NCBI GenBank assembly: GCA_023376005.1
Contig: CM042143.1
Location: 86,776,551 to 86,840,550 of the forward strand
DNA from: Doryteuthis pealeii
Taxonomy: Eukaryota > Mollusca > Cephalopoda > Myopsida > Loliginidae
Reading direction: 5' to 3'
Length of the DNA: 64,000 bases
Position numbers and translations under genes: made by a program. Below are positions 45,521 through 55,734 of the stretch, in pieces. Positions within the stretch are counted from its first letter, which is position 1. The number at the start of each line of letters is the position of its first letter. The notes under the pieces are model-generated. The model made no database searches and had not been told where the DNA came from. It saw only the letters and a list, made by a program, of their open reading frames with translations.

Positions 45521-45962
45521 CAGTATTATCTGCATTATTCGGACTATTGCCCTCATCTTTATTGTTATTTGTACAACGTTTCCACCGATATACCCTCCGG
45601 CCTTCTTCAGGTATTTCTTGTCGGACTCGGGAACTTGGGAACCTACTTTTCAAACTCAGGAACTTTCTTGTCGTAATCGGTAGCCATCACGGAACTTTGA
45701 ACTTAACCCTTTATTCAGTCCATGGGGGTAACCTGTTCTCATTCCGCTAACCATAACTGGGGTAGGAGTTATGTTAATTATTTTTCTATGTTACTGCCAT
45801 TACTCAGGATTGAACCCGGAATCCAGAGATAACTGTCACTTAGAACTGTCTTAACCTAACTACCTTATCCATTAGGCCATAATAACAATAAAGATGAGGA
45901 CAATAGTCTGAATAACGCAGATAATACTAATCATCAAGCCTCATCTCAAACATTCAGATAAA
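45521..45962 (-). mobile_element. Composite C/D element, clearest full structure
   Basis: Left arm TATTATCTGCATTATTCGGA and right arm ATAACGCAGATAATACTAAT are nearly perfect inverted repeats. The right end is ATCAAGCCTCATCTCAAA. Between them, on the minus strand: TGGCCTAATGGATAAGG (box A), CCGGGTTCAATCCTGAG (box B), AGTTATGGTTAGCGG, and the D module CTGAAGAAGGCCGG...GGAAACGTTGTAC. It shows a tRNA-like SINE enclosed in a palindrome with the motif at one end. Confidence 0.75.
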
Positions 45963-46058
45963 TAAGACCAGTTGGTCAATAAAGGCAAAGGGTTAACATG
46001 ATAACAAAATGAAGGGTGTTTCAACTCAGAATTTCACTTCTCCAAGAATGGTTGCCCA

Positions 46059-46300
46059 AGTAAAGTCGTCGGGGTGGCTTAAAGTCGGTATCAGCCAGAC
46101 AGCTATCCCCTTTTCACTAGCGCTAGACCAAGGAGATTGTTTTTGGCGTCTGAGGTGGAGCGCCACACCTACCATCAGCTCCTTACTTTACCGCACAGGT
46201 CCCTGTGCTACTCATACACTGAGTTGGCGAGGACCGGTATCAAACCAGGAACCTTTTAGTTCCTAGCCAAACACTCTACCAACTGAGCCAAACTGGCCCG
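46059..46300 (-). mobile_element. T1 SINE, near full-length
   Basis: From AAGTAAAGTCGTCGGGGTGG to the head CAACTGAGCCAAACTGGCCC. Only a short deletion (CGAGGGAGT) in the body. No clear target duplication read. Confidence 0.85.
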
Positions 46301-46309
46301 AGCCAAGGC

Positions 46310-46756
46310 TAAAGAACCCAGTCTTGCCCATAGCTGGGAGATGGGATGAATTCATGCCTTTTTTCAAGGGCATACACATGATATGAAATAAAATACCAAC
46401 AGCAGCATCCAGGATTTAAACTTGGGTTTTATTTCCTACACAGATAACTGTAAGCGTCTTGACAAAAAACAAAACAAAACAAAACAAAAAATAAAATTTA
46501 AAAAAACAGCATTTAAGTTTATTTGATAAAGCTAAAGTTCTAATTTTATATGGCATAACGTTTTATGTGTAAAAAGAAGAGGTAGATTCATTCAACTGTT
46601 AAGTTCTACTCTTCAGATTCATCTTTTCATTTCCTTCTTAGCAAGGAAATTGCCAACAAGCATATTATAAGGAAGAAAAATAAGGGAAGGTGGATTTTTA
46701 GATCATTCATCCAAAAGGTTTTAATGAGCAATATGTACTAGACTAGATTTAGCATT
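46310..46756. other. Unannotated tract with F-like piece
   Basis: 46310-46440 resembles the F family (CCCAGTCTTGCCCATAGCTG). (AAAAC)n at 46467-46490. No coding-like frame. Confidence 0.5.
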
Positions 46757-46927
46757 AAAGAGAGAGAGGGAGGGGGAGAAAGAGAGGAGAGAGGGAATGG
46801 AAGGGGATGAGAGAGAGAGAGAGAGAAGGGGAGAGAGAGAGAGAGAGAGGGGGATGAGAGAGAGAGAGAGAAAGGGGATGAGAGAGAGAGAGAGAAGGGG
46901 AGAGAGAGAGAGAGAGAGAGAGGAGGG

Positions 46928-46961
<34 letters not shown>

Positions 46962-47057
46962 GATGAGAGAGGGGAGAGAGAGAGAGAGAGAAGGGGATGA
47001 GAGAGAGAGAGAGAAAGGAGAGAGAGAGAGAGAGAAGGGATGAGAGAGAGAGAGAGA

Positions 47058-47091
<34 letters not shown>

Positions 47092-47247
47092 AGGGGATGA
47101 GAGAGAGAGAGGAGAAGGGGATGAGAGAGAGAGAAGGGGATGAAGAGAGAGAGAGAGAAGGGATGAGAGAGAGAGAGAGAAGGGAGAGAGAGAGAGAGAA
47201 GAGATGAGAGAGAGAGAGAAAGGGATGAGAGAGAGAGAGAAGGGGAT

Positions 47248-47304
<57 letters not shown>

Positions 47305-47531
47305 AGAGAGAGAGAGAGAGAAGGGGACGAGAGAGAGAGAGAGAGAGAGGGGACAGAGAGAGAGAGAGAGAGAAGGGGACGAGAGAGAGAGAGAGAGAAG
47401 GGGACGAGAGAGAGAGAGAGAAGGGACGACGAGAGAGAGAGAGAGAAGGGGACGAGAGAGAGAGAGAGAGGGAGAGAGAGAGAGAGAGAGAGAGAGAAGG
47501 GGACGAGAGAGAGAGAGAGAGAGAGAGAAGG

Positions 47532-47592
<61 letters not shown>

Positions 47593-47652
47593 GGGACGAG
47601 AGAGAGAGAGAGAGAAGGGACGAGAGAGAGAGAAGGGGACGAGAGAGAGAGA
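46757..47652. repeat. ~900-bp (GA)n array with GGGGATGA interruptions
   Basis: Runs of GA broken by GGGGATGA in the left half and GGGGACGA in the right half (after about 47325). The very long Ser/Leu and Arg/Glu frames in several phases on both strands are low-complexity artefacts. Confidence 0.95.
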
Positions 47653-47808
47653 CCTTGTCCCCAAAGGCGCGAATCTCATGCATCATGTGATTAGTTAGAG
47701 AATCAGTTTCAACCCCATTTTGAAGCAGAGTAGACGTGCTACTGCAATATGGATTCTCACCCGCGCGGCAAATAAAAATGGGCTAAATAAATCTTGATCA
47801 AGGAAAAA

Positions 47809-47958
47809 ATGTCTTGTGAATTAATTGATTGCATGACTAAAAACAAGCCCAGGAAAAAGAAGCCTTTAGAAAAAGATGAAGCAGTTAGAAGACTAGATGA
47901 AAAGATGTCAGTCAGACAAGAAGTTAGCAGATGTAGTAAAGCAGAAATGAAACAACAA
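47809..47958 (+). CDS. Candidate 50-codon coding exon, unknown gene
   Basis: An ATG in good context (AAAAATGTCT) opens a 50-codon frame of ordinary composition: MSCELIDCMTKNKPRKKK, then a charged stretch with DEAVRRLDEKMS and ending SKAEMKQQ. It is followed by AA|GTAAGA, a strong donor-like site at 47959. Without splicing it ends VRL-stop at 47970. An in-frame TAA lies seven codons upstream, so the ATG would be the start or an acceptor must lie inside. A lysine-rich cluster could be a nuclear signal. It is squeezed between the (GA)n and (CT)n arrays, which would lie in its promoter region and first intron. I do not recognise the protein, and chance is not excluded. Confidence 0.35.
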
Positions 47959-47970
47959 GTAAGACTCTAG

Positions 47971-49016
47971 TCTCTCTCTCTCTCTATCACCAGAGTTTCC
48001 TCCCTCTCTCTATCTATCACCAGAGTTTCCTCCCTCTCTCTCTCTCTCTCTATCACCAGAGTTTCCACCCCTCTCTCTCTCTCTCTCTATCACCAGAGTT
48101 TCCTCCCTCTCTCTCTCTCTCTATCTATCACCAGAGTTTCCTCCCTCTCTCTCTCTCTATCTATCACCAGAGTTTCCCCTCTCTCTCTCTCTCTCTCTAT
48201 CACCAGAGTTTTCCTCACTCTCTCTCTCTCTCTCTCTATCACCAGAGTTTCCTCACTCTCTCTCTCTCTATCACCAGAGTTCCTCTCTCTCTCTCTCTAT
48301 CACCAGAGTTTCCTCACTCTCTCTCTCTCTATCACCAGAGTTTCCTCACTCTCTCTCTCTCTATCACCAGAGTTTCCTCTCTCTCTCTCTATCCACCAGA
48401 GTTTCCTCCCTCTCTCTCTCTCTCTATCACCAGAGTTTCCTCCTCTCTCTCTCTCTCTATCACCAGAGTTTCCTCCCTCTCTCTCTCTCTCTCACCAGAG
48501 TTTCCTCCCTCTCTCTCTCTCTATCACCAGAGTTTCCTCCCTCTCTCTCTCTCTATCACCAGAGTTTCCTCCCTCTCTCTCTCTATCACCAGAGTTTCCT
48601 CCCTCTCTCTCTCTATCACCAGAGTTCCTCCCCTCTCTCTCTATCACCAGAGTTTCCTCCCTCTCTCTCTCTATCACCAGAGTTTCCTCCCTCTCTCTCT
48701 CTATCACCAGAGTTTCCTCCCTCTCTCTCTCTCTATCACCAGAGTTTCCACTCTCTCTCTCTCTCTATCACCAGAGTTCCCTCTCTCTCTCTCTCTCTAT
48801 CACCAGAGTTCCACTTCTCTCTCTCTCTATCACCAGAGTTTCCACTCTCTCTCTCTCTATCACCAGAGTTTCCACTCTCTCTCTCTCTATCACCAGAGTT
48901 TCCACTCTCTCTCTATCACCAGAGTTTCCACTCTCTCTATCTATCACCAGAGTTTCCACTCTCTCTATCTATCACCAGAGTTTCCACTCTCTCTATCTAT
49001 CACCAGAGTTTCCACT
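47971..49016. repeat. (CT)n plus TATCACCAGAGTTTCC array, ~33 units
   Basis: A constant 16-bp block TATCACCAGAGTTTCC alternates with CT runs of 8-22 bp. The linker drifts directionally: CTCCCTC in the left and middle parts, CCACTC after about 48745. This suggests sub-array expansions. Short open frames rich in ERE/GNSGD come from the unit. Confidence 0.95.
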
Positions 49017-49127
49017 GTTGGGTATACAACAAAATCTTGGCTAAGTGTACAACAGGTTAAAATACAATTTACTTTCTATTTATCTTTACAAACAAACACA
49101 CACACACACACATACAGAATGTAGTTG

Positions 49128-49545
49128 GTAGGTTAGATTTTATGGCATGTCAACCCTTATTACGGCAGACATTTTGTTTCATTCATTCTTGATATCATTT
49201 AGATTTTTTTTAAACACATTTTTTTTCTATTTAACCCATAGAAAGGGCCCTAACTAGTACTACAATTCCGGGTCAGAGTGGACCTGGGAATAATGGTTAT
49301 GAAAGAGTACTCCACATTCTCCAGAACTGGAACCTCACCATCAGAGTTTAATGTCATACCCAGGACATGAAGACCATCAGCCATCACCTTCTAGCACATA
49401 TATGATAAAAGGGTTGGGGGTTGCCATAAGGGCAATAGGGTTGTGACAATCATATAGATGATTGGGCTTGTGATCAGCCGATTGATCAGAGGGAGTCTTT
49501 CCAACTGCCTGTCTAGCCTAAGTAAGGGCCAAAGTGGAGTGTCCA
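49128..49545 (-). mobile_element. Family A retroposon, 5'-truncated
   Basis: Tail end TAGGTTAGATTTTATGGCAT at left, and the body through GGAGTCTTTCCAACTGCC to GGCCAAAGTGGAGTGT. It sits between two unrelated satellite-like arrays. Confidence 0.75.
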
Positions 49546-49574
49546 AAATGTGTGTGAATCAAAGTTTTGAGCCA

Positions 49575-50356
49575 TAAAAAGAAAAGACAATTGATAGAAA
49601 AAAGAAAGAAAGAGACAATTGATAGAAAAAGAAAGAAAGAGGACAATTGAAGGAAAAGAAAGAAAGAGACAATGAGAGGAAAAGAAAGAAAGAGACAATT
49701 GATAGGAAAAGAAAGAAAGAGACAATTGATAGGAAAAGAAAGAAAGAGACCAATTGATAGGAAAAGAAAGAAAGAGACAATTGATAGGAAAAGAAAGAAA
49801 GAGACAATTGATAGAAAAAGAAAGAAAGAGACAATTGATAGAAAAAGAAAGAAGAGAGACAATTGATAGAAAAGAAAGAAAAAGAGACAATTGATAGAAA
49901 AGAAAGAAAGAGACAATTGATAGAAAAGAAAGAAAGAGACAATTGATAGAAAAGAAAGAAAGAAGACAATTGATAGGAAAAGAAAGAAAGAGACAATTGA
50001 TTGATAGAAAAGAAAGAAAGAGACAATGATAGGAAAAGAAAGAAAGAGACAATTGATAGAAAAAGAAAGAAAGAGACAATTGATAGAAAAGAAAGAAAGA
50101 GACAATTGATAGGAAAAGAAAGAAAGAGACAATTGAGAGACAATTGATAGGAAAAGAAAGAAAGAGACAATTGATAGAAAGAAAGAAAGAGACATTGATA
50201 GAAAAGAAAGAGACAATTGATAGAAAAGACAGAAGAGACAATTGATAGAAAAGAAAGAAAGAGACAATTGATAGAAAAGAAAGAAGAGACAATTGATAGA
50301 AAAGAAAGAAAGAGACAATTGATAGAAAAGAAAGAAAGAGACAATTGATAGAAAAG
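49575..50356. repeat. 26-bp array, about 30 units
   Basis: Unit GAAAGAAAGAGACAATTGAT plus AGAAAA, with GGAAAA variants concentrated at 49680-49800 and 49970-50160. Three overlapping minus-strand frames of 260-284 codons (repeated LSIVSFFLF) result from a unit without stops; 26 is not a multiple of three and indels abound. They are not genes. Confidence 0.95.
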
Positions 50357-50359
50357 AAT

Positions 50360-50864
50360 AAGTTCAAGTAATTTTCAAAAGCTTTTATTTGCTATCATAA
50401 ATTCTCACAAGTTTACAATTTGTCAAAAAGGTAAACTTAGCATAAAAACCAACAATTTACACACATTTCATAATTCCAGCTCATATTTCATGATTTTCTG
50501 CAAACTTTTCATTTTCTAAAATCATAAATAAGCCACAAAGCAGACTTCTCATATTATGGTATCTGTCCATCTAATGAGACTACAGATCTGCACGTGGCTC
50601 TCAGTATTAACAACTTCAACAACATTGTATGAAAGAATTGCAATTGCCAATGCAACAAGTCTTCACTCATCATAACACTAATTTTTAACATGGAACCTCT
50701 CCCCCACCAGCTAAGGGTAAATAGTAGGGCAGACTAGGTTATTTAGTCTTGGTTATACAACCAATCTAGGGGATGGAAACACTCTGAATTCAAATCAGCT
50801 TTACTCAGCTTAAAAATTGACCTTGCATTACATAATAGAGAGGATGAGTATATATATATATATA
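50360..50864. other. Unannotated tract with F-family piece
   Basis: 50705-50850 is an F copy (GTAAATAGTAGGGCAGACTA). The rest is unique AT-rich DNA ending in (TA)n at 50849-50864. Confidence 0.55.
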
Positions 50865-51170
50865 CGCTCCCCAATTTTCACGTTGAGCACTCTGTTTAGA
50901 AGGGATTAATTGCGAAAATTCACCACTTCGGCGCAAAAGCTAGTCTCACTTGTTTACAAGTTAGAGACCTCTGGTGAGTTTATTTCCGGTTTAGGAAATA
51001 TAGCGATTATTCTGCCTTCTATTCTTGGCAGCTGCTTGTGGACCCATCGGTAAGAGACTTGACGAGCGAAAGTTCGTTCGGGTCTCGAACCCGACCAGAG
51101 GTAGCTGCTGAAAAATAAGTCTAGCTGCACTGATGAGGGGTAAACCCCGAAATGCGCGTCTGTAAATTGC

Positions 51171-51175
<5 letters not shown>
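50865..51175 (+). mobile_element. Penelope-like or retrozyme-like fragment
   Basis: About 310 bp, markedly less AT-rich than its surroundings and bordered by (TA)n on both sides (50849-50864 and 51174-51208). It carries a hammerhead ribozyme near its 3' end. Hammerheads of this minimal form are known from terminal repeats of Penelope-like elements and from retrozymes. No reverse transcriptase is present. GAACCCGACC and the near-palindrome GAGCGAAAGTTCGTTCG (51063-51079) add internal structure. Confidence 0.55.
51119..51170 (+). ncRNA. Type-I hammerhead self-cleaving ribozyme
   Basis: The invariant core is complete: CTGATGA (51130-51136), helix II GGGG-TAAA-CCCC (51137-51148) and GAAA (51149-51152). 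A minimal helix III follows (A15.1-U16.1 plus a U-G wobble around a GCGC loop) with the cleavage triplet GTC at 51158-51160. Cleavage is predicted after C51160. Helix I pairs 51126-51129 (TGCA) with 51161-51164 (TGTA), including one wobble, then continues imperfectly (A-T and C-G pairs beyond a small internal loop). The U-G in helix III may reduce activity. Active in vitro or not is untested. Confidence 0.8.
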
Positions 51176-51209
<34 letters not shown>

Positions 51210-51210
<1 letters not shown>

Positions 51211-52530
51211 AATTAAATTACATAAAGACATGCGAGAACAATACAAGAGATATGGCTGGATAACAAAATAGATCTAGTATACCCACACTATAACAAAAAC
51301 AAAACACATACACACATTGCTTAGTGCTAGCATTCCCAGCTGATTTTTTTATTTGAGGTTATTGTTATTTAAATCATATTAGTTAAATAGAGATGTGTAA
51401 ATGGAGTTCAAAACTGTTTGAATTATGCAAATATTCTCAATGGTTCAAAGGTTATGAGAATTTAAAGCCCTGGAATTGGGAGTACAAAAGTGGACATGAT
51501 TTTGTTAAAAAATATGTCAAATCATGGACCAATTCAAAACAAGAAATTCAGTATTTTCTCCAATTTCTTTATTTTTGGAGTAATTTTGATAAAACTTGGC
51601 ATTCTTATGTAAAATTGTACGTTCTTTCTGCACTCAAATTGTATGTATCTCTATGCTGTAACCCATTTTTAGAGAAAAAGGGGTACGGGTAGCGTTTTTT
51701 TTTCTTTTCTTTAAGTTTACCGCAAGATTATTCAACATTTTCATTTTAATACTGCATGTATACACATATATAGTATTAATCTAAATATATAACATCACTT
51801 TGAACTTAAAAATACATTTCTAAATGCTTATGTTGAATTACATACAAGAAATAGAATACCTATATAAATATGTTTTTACACAAAGCCGGTGTGCTGGGTT
51901 TTGTTTACATTTCTTGTAATTTTAAGTTGTTTTTTTTTCCCAAAATTGAAAGTTTGATGAAGAAACGCTGACAGTTAAGCAACATCCTCATGTTACATGT
52001 TATATATGAAAATAATTCTGAGAGTATCTTCTATTAGTGATGAAGTGCTTTTTTTTGCTTATCTTATACTTTTTGAAGAAATCTCCATCAACTTTTGTCT
52101 ATCATATTTTTGCTTCCAAAGGTCGGAACAGAAAAAAAACAAGTTCCTGCTTGTATTTTAAGGTGTGTGCTAATTAAATGTCATTTCAAGAATATTTATA
52201 AAGATTAGCCATTTTCATTTTATGAAATCAATTACCGTGTAAATTTTATTCTGAGAAAAAAAATCTTATTTTGTGTTTACAGCTGTTCAAAGTAAAATAC
52301 CGTTTTAACTTGCCATATAAAAATAATGCAATGGATAAAAACACATAAAAATTACATATTTAGAAAAATTATTTTCTTTTCTTTCAAACCATATAAATAT
52401 TTTTAAGATTGGATCAGAAATACTTGAGAAATTGCAAATTTAACCGATTACAGTCGGAATTTGTCAATGTCCAACACAATCAACAAAACTGCAGGTGTTG
52501 CTACTAGTGTCCTAGGTTAGTAGTGCAATT
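51210..52530. other. Unannotated AT-rich tract
   Basis: No repeat family recognised. A 99-codon frame (51393-51692) includes WSKLFELCKYSQWFKGYENL in AT-rich sequence. It has no known motif and may be chance or an old element, so I do not call it. Confidence 0.5.
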
Positions 52531-52534
52531 ATTT

Positions 52535-52775
52535 ATTGATTGATTGATTTTAATGGCATGTCAACTTGAGATTAGGGTTTACATTTTTTTTTAAGTATTC
52601 CTATCTAATACCAATAATTGGTAAACAGACCTATTTGACCTATAGTACTTAACAAGTACTAACACTCCAGGTCAGAGTGAACCTGGGAGAAATAGTAATG
52701 AAGGGGGTACTCCATACTCCAGAGATCTCGAGAACTAGTTTAGTGTCATAGCCAGGACACCTCTTTGTGGTATCC
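52535..52775 (-). mobile_element. Family A fragment, diverged
   Basis: TTTTAATGGCATGTCAACTT at left (tail region (ATTG)n) and CACTCCAGGTCAGAGTGAAC in the body. Confidence 0.65.
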
Positions 52776-52785
52776 TATGATGGCA

Positions 52786-53025
52786 TCAGTCGGTAGAACA
52801 CCTCCCTAAGAATCGCAAGGTTCTGGATTCAATACCGGTCCCTGCCAACCCAGCACATGAGTAGCACAGATTGGATAATCTGATCTGTGTGGTAGAGGTG
52901 GGAGCTAATGGTAGGTGTGGTGCTCACCTCAGCAAAAAGAATCTCGCTGGTCTAGCGCTAGCAAAAAGGGGATAGACTTCCTCCTTGTCTAACTGAAAGG
53001 CCACTGCCAACTTTACTTACTTATG
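52786..53025 (+). mobile_element. T1 SINE, diverged
   Basis: Head CATCAGTCGGTAGAACACC, box B region TTCTGGATTCAATACC, and body to CCAACTTTACTTACTT. A short palindrome CAGATTGGATAATCTG lies at 52868-52883. Confidence 0.8.
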
Positions 53026-53029
53026 ATGG

Positions 53030-53180
53030 TGTAATGGTTAGCAAGCTAGTCTTACAGATCTATTACTACTGAAAAGTGAGTTTGATCCTTACTTGTGACC
53101 TTGTGTCACATCCTATCCATAGCAAACAGGTTGGGTAAATTATTTACTGTATTCCCTTACTATATTTACTGTATCCCCTG
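53030..53180 (+). mobile_element. SINE-like repeat F with tRNA-like head
   Basis: TGGTGTAATGGTTAGCAAG (box A) and GAGTTTGATCC (box B) are followed by GACCTTGTGTCACATCCTA. This is the only F copy here with a head. Confidence 0.6.
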
Positions 53181-53515
53181 CAGAGGTGACTTTTGCAGGG
53201 GGATACAGTAAACATAGTCTAAGCCCCACCAATAGGACGAATTTGGTGAAATGCTCAAGCTCTATTAAGAATTTCAATCAAAGTGGATACGACAATAATG
53301 AATGTACTAGTGCTTATTTTTTTGTGTTTTTGTGAATTTCAAGAATTCAATTATTCATTTGGTCTACACAACAAGAGACAAACCAGATGTACTGATGAAA
53401 GTCACTAAAAATAAATACTGCCATTTTGTCTGTGAGAGGAAATGGTAATTAGGAAAGAGAGGAACAGACCAAAAATAAAGATAAATATATAAAAACACTA
53501 ACAAAGTGCTTTTTG

Positions 53516-53985
53516 GTTTGGTTTCTTTGTTTAATGGCATATCAACATTCATGGGTTATTTAATGCCAAAGAAGTAGAAGAATGGTAAAAAAAAAAAAAA
53601 AAGTAAAGTCGACGGGTGGCCTAAAGTTGGTATCAGCCAGTCAGCGAGGGAGTCTATCCCCTTTTCAATAGCGCTAGACCAAGGAGATTGTTTTTTAGCA
53701 TCTGAGGTGGAGCGCCAGACTTGTGCTACTCATACGCTGAGTTGGCGAGGACCGGTATCGAACTAGGAACCTTGTGGTTTCTAGCCGAACGCTCTACCGA
53801 CTGAGCTAACCCGGCCCCTTAAGAATGGTAGTAGTACTATTTAACCCATAACTGGGGGTGTCCATACCTTTCCCAAGGGTATTAGTCTAAAATTGTACAT
53901 AATAGCATGACTGGTGTTTAAATTCACCAACTACAATGTCACAGACCAGTACGTTAGCCATTACACCACAGAGATCCCTCAAAAT
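53516..53985 (-). mobile_element. SINE-B split by a T1 SINE
   Basis: The minus-strand head CTGTGGTGTAATGGCTAACG and box B-like AATTTAAACACCAGTC (53910-53975), body and tail GGTTGATATGCCATTAAAC are complete once the T1 insertion at 53588-53820 is removed. The insertion is flanked by AAGAATGGTA at 53578-53587 and 53821-53830. This is the best copy for defining family B. Confidence 0.8.
53588..53820 (-). mobile_element. T1 SINE nested in SINE-B, 10-bp target duplication
   Basis: The head GGGCCGGGTTAGCTCAGTC on the minus strand and the T-rich tail (AAAA run at 53588-53602 on the plus strand) are intact. About 45 bp around GGAGCTGATGG are deleted. Its clean head and exact target duplication mark a young insertion. 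Confidence 0.85.
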
Positions 53986-54154
53986 TAACATGGATTTCTT
54001 TGTTCATCTGGAAGAAAATTTGATATCATCCCATATGTAACGTAGCTGGTCATAATTTGCTTCTAAATGGGCTCACTTCTTCGTGTAGGGAAACATCCCT
54101 TAAATTATTTTTCCAAACAAACTTTACCCTTCTGCAGAGGTGCAGTTGTAGGAT

Positions 54155-54280
54155 TCTTCTGCTTCAGCTAACAGAGTGGCAACCCATGATGCTTAAGATA
54201 GTATGACTGAACTTCAAATTTGCTTACTATGATTTTACAGTCCAGCATGTTAGTCACTACGTCACAGGCACAATTTTGCT
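54155..54280 (-). mobile_element. SINE-B head fragment
   Basis: Minus strand: GTGACGTAGTGACTAACATG then AAATTTGAAGTTCAGTC. The body is replaced by a family A 5' fragment (CTGCAGAGGTGCAGT) at 54133. Confidence 0.6.
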
Positions 54281-54317
54281 ACTGAAATAAAACACTACTT
54301 TATAGCAGTGATACTGA

Positions 54318-55205
54318 TAGCTTTTTGATTTAGTGTGTCCTGTGACACACATATTTGTTTTGAATGAGTCCCCGTGGAAAATTTATGGATCCCAATTAAA
54401 GCCATCTTACTCCTACCTTGTAACCTATCCTGTGTAATTCATTTCTAATAAACTATTGAAATGTATCTACAGTTGGCTTGAAATGGTGAGTGAAAAAAAA
54501 AAAAAAACACTAGGATGCATGGATATGATTTTGGTTTGGTTTGGTTTGTTTTACGGCATATCAACCTCAGTGGGTCATTTAATGCCAACAAAGTTGTGAA
54601 ATAAATTCATTCTTAATACATAATACAATTTTGTTTATAAACTCATGTTTTTCGATTCAACCCATAGATTAGACCCTAACAGGTACTACCACTCTGGGTC
54701 AGAGTGGACCTGGGAGCAATGGTGATAAAGGGGTGCTCCACATTCCCCAAACCTCCAGAATTGGAACCTCACCATCAGATAGAGTTTAACGTCATTCCCA
54801 GGACATGTAGACCCTCAGCCATTGCCTTCTAGCACCCATATGATAAGAAGGATTGGGGGTTGTCATAAGGGCAATAGGGTTGGGGCAATCATATAGGTGC
54901 TAGGGCTTGACGTGGCCAGCCGATTGATCGGAGGGGGCCTCTCTGACCGACCGTCTAGCCCAATAAAAGCCTAAAGTGGAATATTGCAAGTCATGGACTG
55001 CTCAGCCACCTGGGTTCTATCCTTAAGCATCACAGGTCGCCACCCACGGCCAACAGGTGGCCCCATTGGGGGAGTCTTACCCCTCTGCAGAGGTGCAGTC
55101 GGTGCATTCTAACGCCCCAGCCGACAGGGCGAGGATATGATTTTACTGCATCCTTTTAGATTTTTGTGCATCAGGGATGCAGGACGCATACCAGCATCTC
55201 TGCTA
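54318..55205 (+). repeat. Dispersed repeat G, split by family A
   Basis: The left half ends GGATATGATTTT at 54532 and the right half restarts GGATATGATTTT at 55134. Removing 54533-55145 restores the arrangement seen uninterrupted at 26316-26670. Confidence 0.75.
54533..55133 (-). mobile_element. Family A reference copy, 601 bp, 12-bp target duplications
   Basis: Full-length: on the minus strand it starts CGCCCTGTCGGCTGGGGCG, passes CTGCACCTCTGCAGAGGGGT, GGTGGCTGAGCAGTCCATGA and AGCCCTAGCACCTATATGAT, and ends GCCGTAAAACAAACCAAACC, a (CCAAA)n tail. Exact GGATATGATTTT flanks both sides. There is no long open frame, so it is a SINE or a short LINE derivative. GTGGCTGAGCAG resembles a box A, but I see no convincing box B. 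Its tail region is shared with family B, which implies a common partner. Confidence 0.85.
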
Positions 55206-55734
55206 CTTTATAGTCAAATTGAGGATTAGAAACTTCAGAAAAAAAAATTGCAATTTTATAAATAGGAGGAAACTTGATAATGAGCTTAATACCCATCAAA
55301 GTCAGCCTTTAAGTGAGTCAGACCACATTGTACCATTTTAAACGTCACCAGGGTTTAAAGTCAAAGAATTAATAGCAGAAACATTGGCAACATGTATGAA
55401 GAAGAGGAGGAGGAGGCGCTACAAGACATTTTGGAATATTCTGTTACAGGCATAATCTTTGTCATATTTGTACTTAACCTTTGTTGACAGAATAGTTCAA
55501 TCATTTCCCTGAGCCAATTTCTACTTCAATGGAACAAGATTATTATTAGAAGAAATGCCAACTATTCTTGTCAGAGATGAACAACTCCACCCCCTCCGCC
55601 CCCACCCCGAAGAAGAAGAAGAAAAACTAAAAAGAAAATACCCTTATTATTCATACCTTGTCTATCGACAACTATGAAGTGAAATTATTTTGTAAATAAC
55701 TACGTATGACTACTGCACTAAATCATTCTCTATT
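55206..55734. other. Unannotated tract
   Basis: Contains purine-rich (GAGGAG)n at 55400-55420 and (GAA)n at 55610-55625. No recognised element. Confidence 0.5.

Noticed and set aside
46721..47698. Open frames of 160-320 codons on both strands, rich in Ser/Leu or Arg/Glu
   Set aside because: They are translations of a (GA)n array; overlapping frames in several phases with two-residue periodicity are expected from the repeat.
47971..49016. CRISPR-like appearance: constant 16-mer with variable spacers
   Set aside because: The spacers are plain (CT)n of varying length, there are no cas genes, and the context is eukaryotic. It is a satellite array.
49513..50367. Three minus-strand frames of 261-284 codons with repeated SIVSFFLF
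   Set aside because: All arise from the 26-bp array, which has no stop in these phases. Unit length is not a multiple of three and indels are frequent.
51393..51692. 99-codon frame as a gene
   Set aside because: AT-rich, with no recognisable motif, no convincing splice sites and no second line of evidence. I could not distinguish it from chance.
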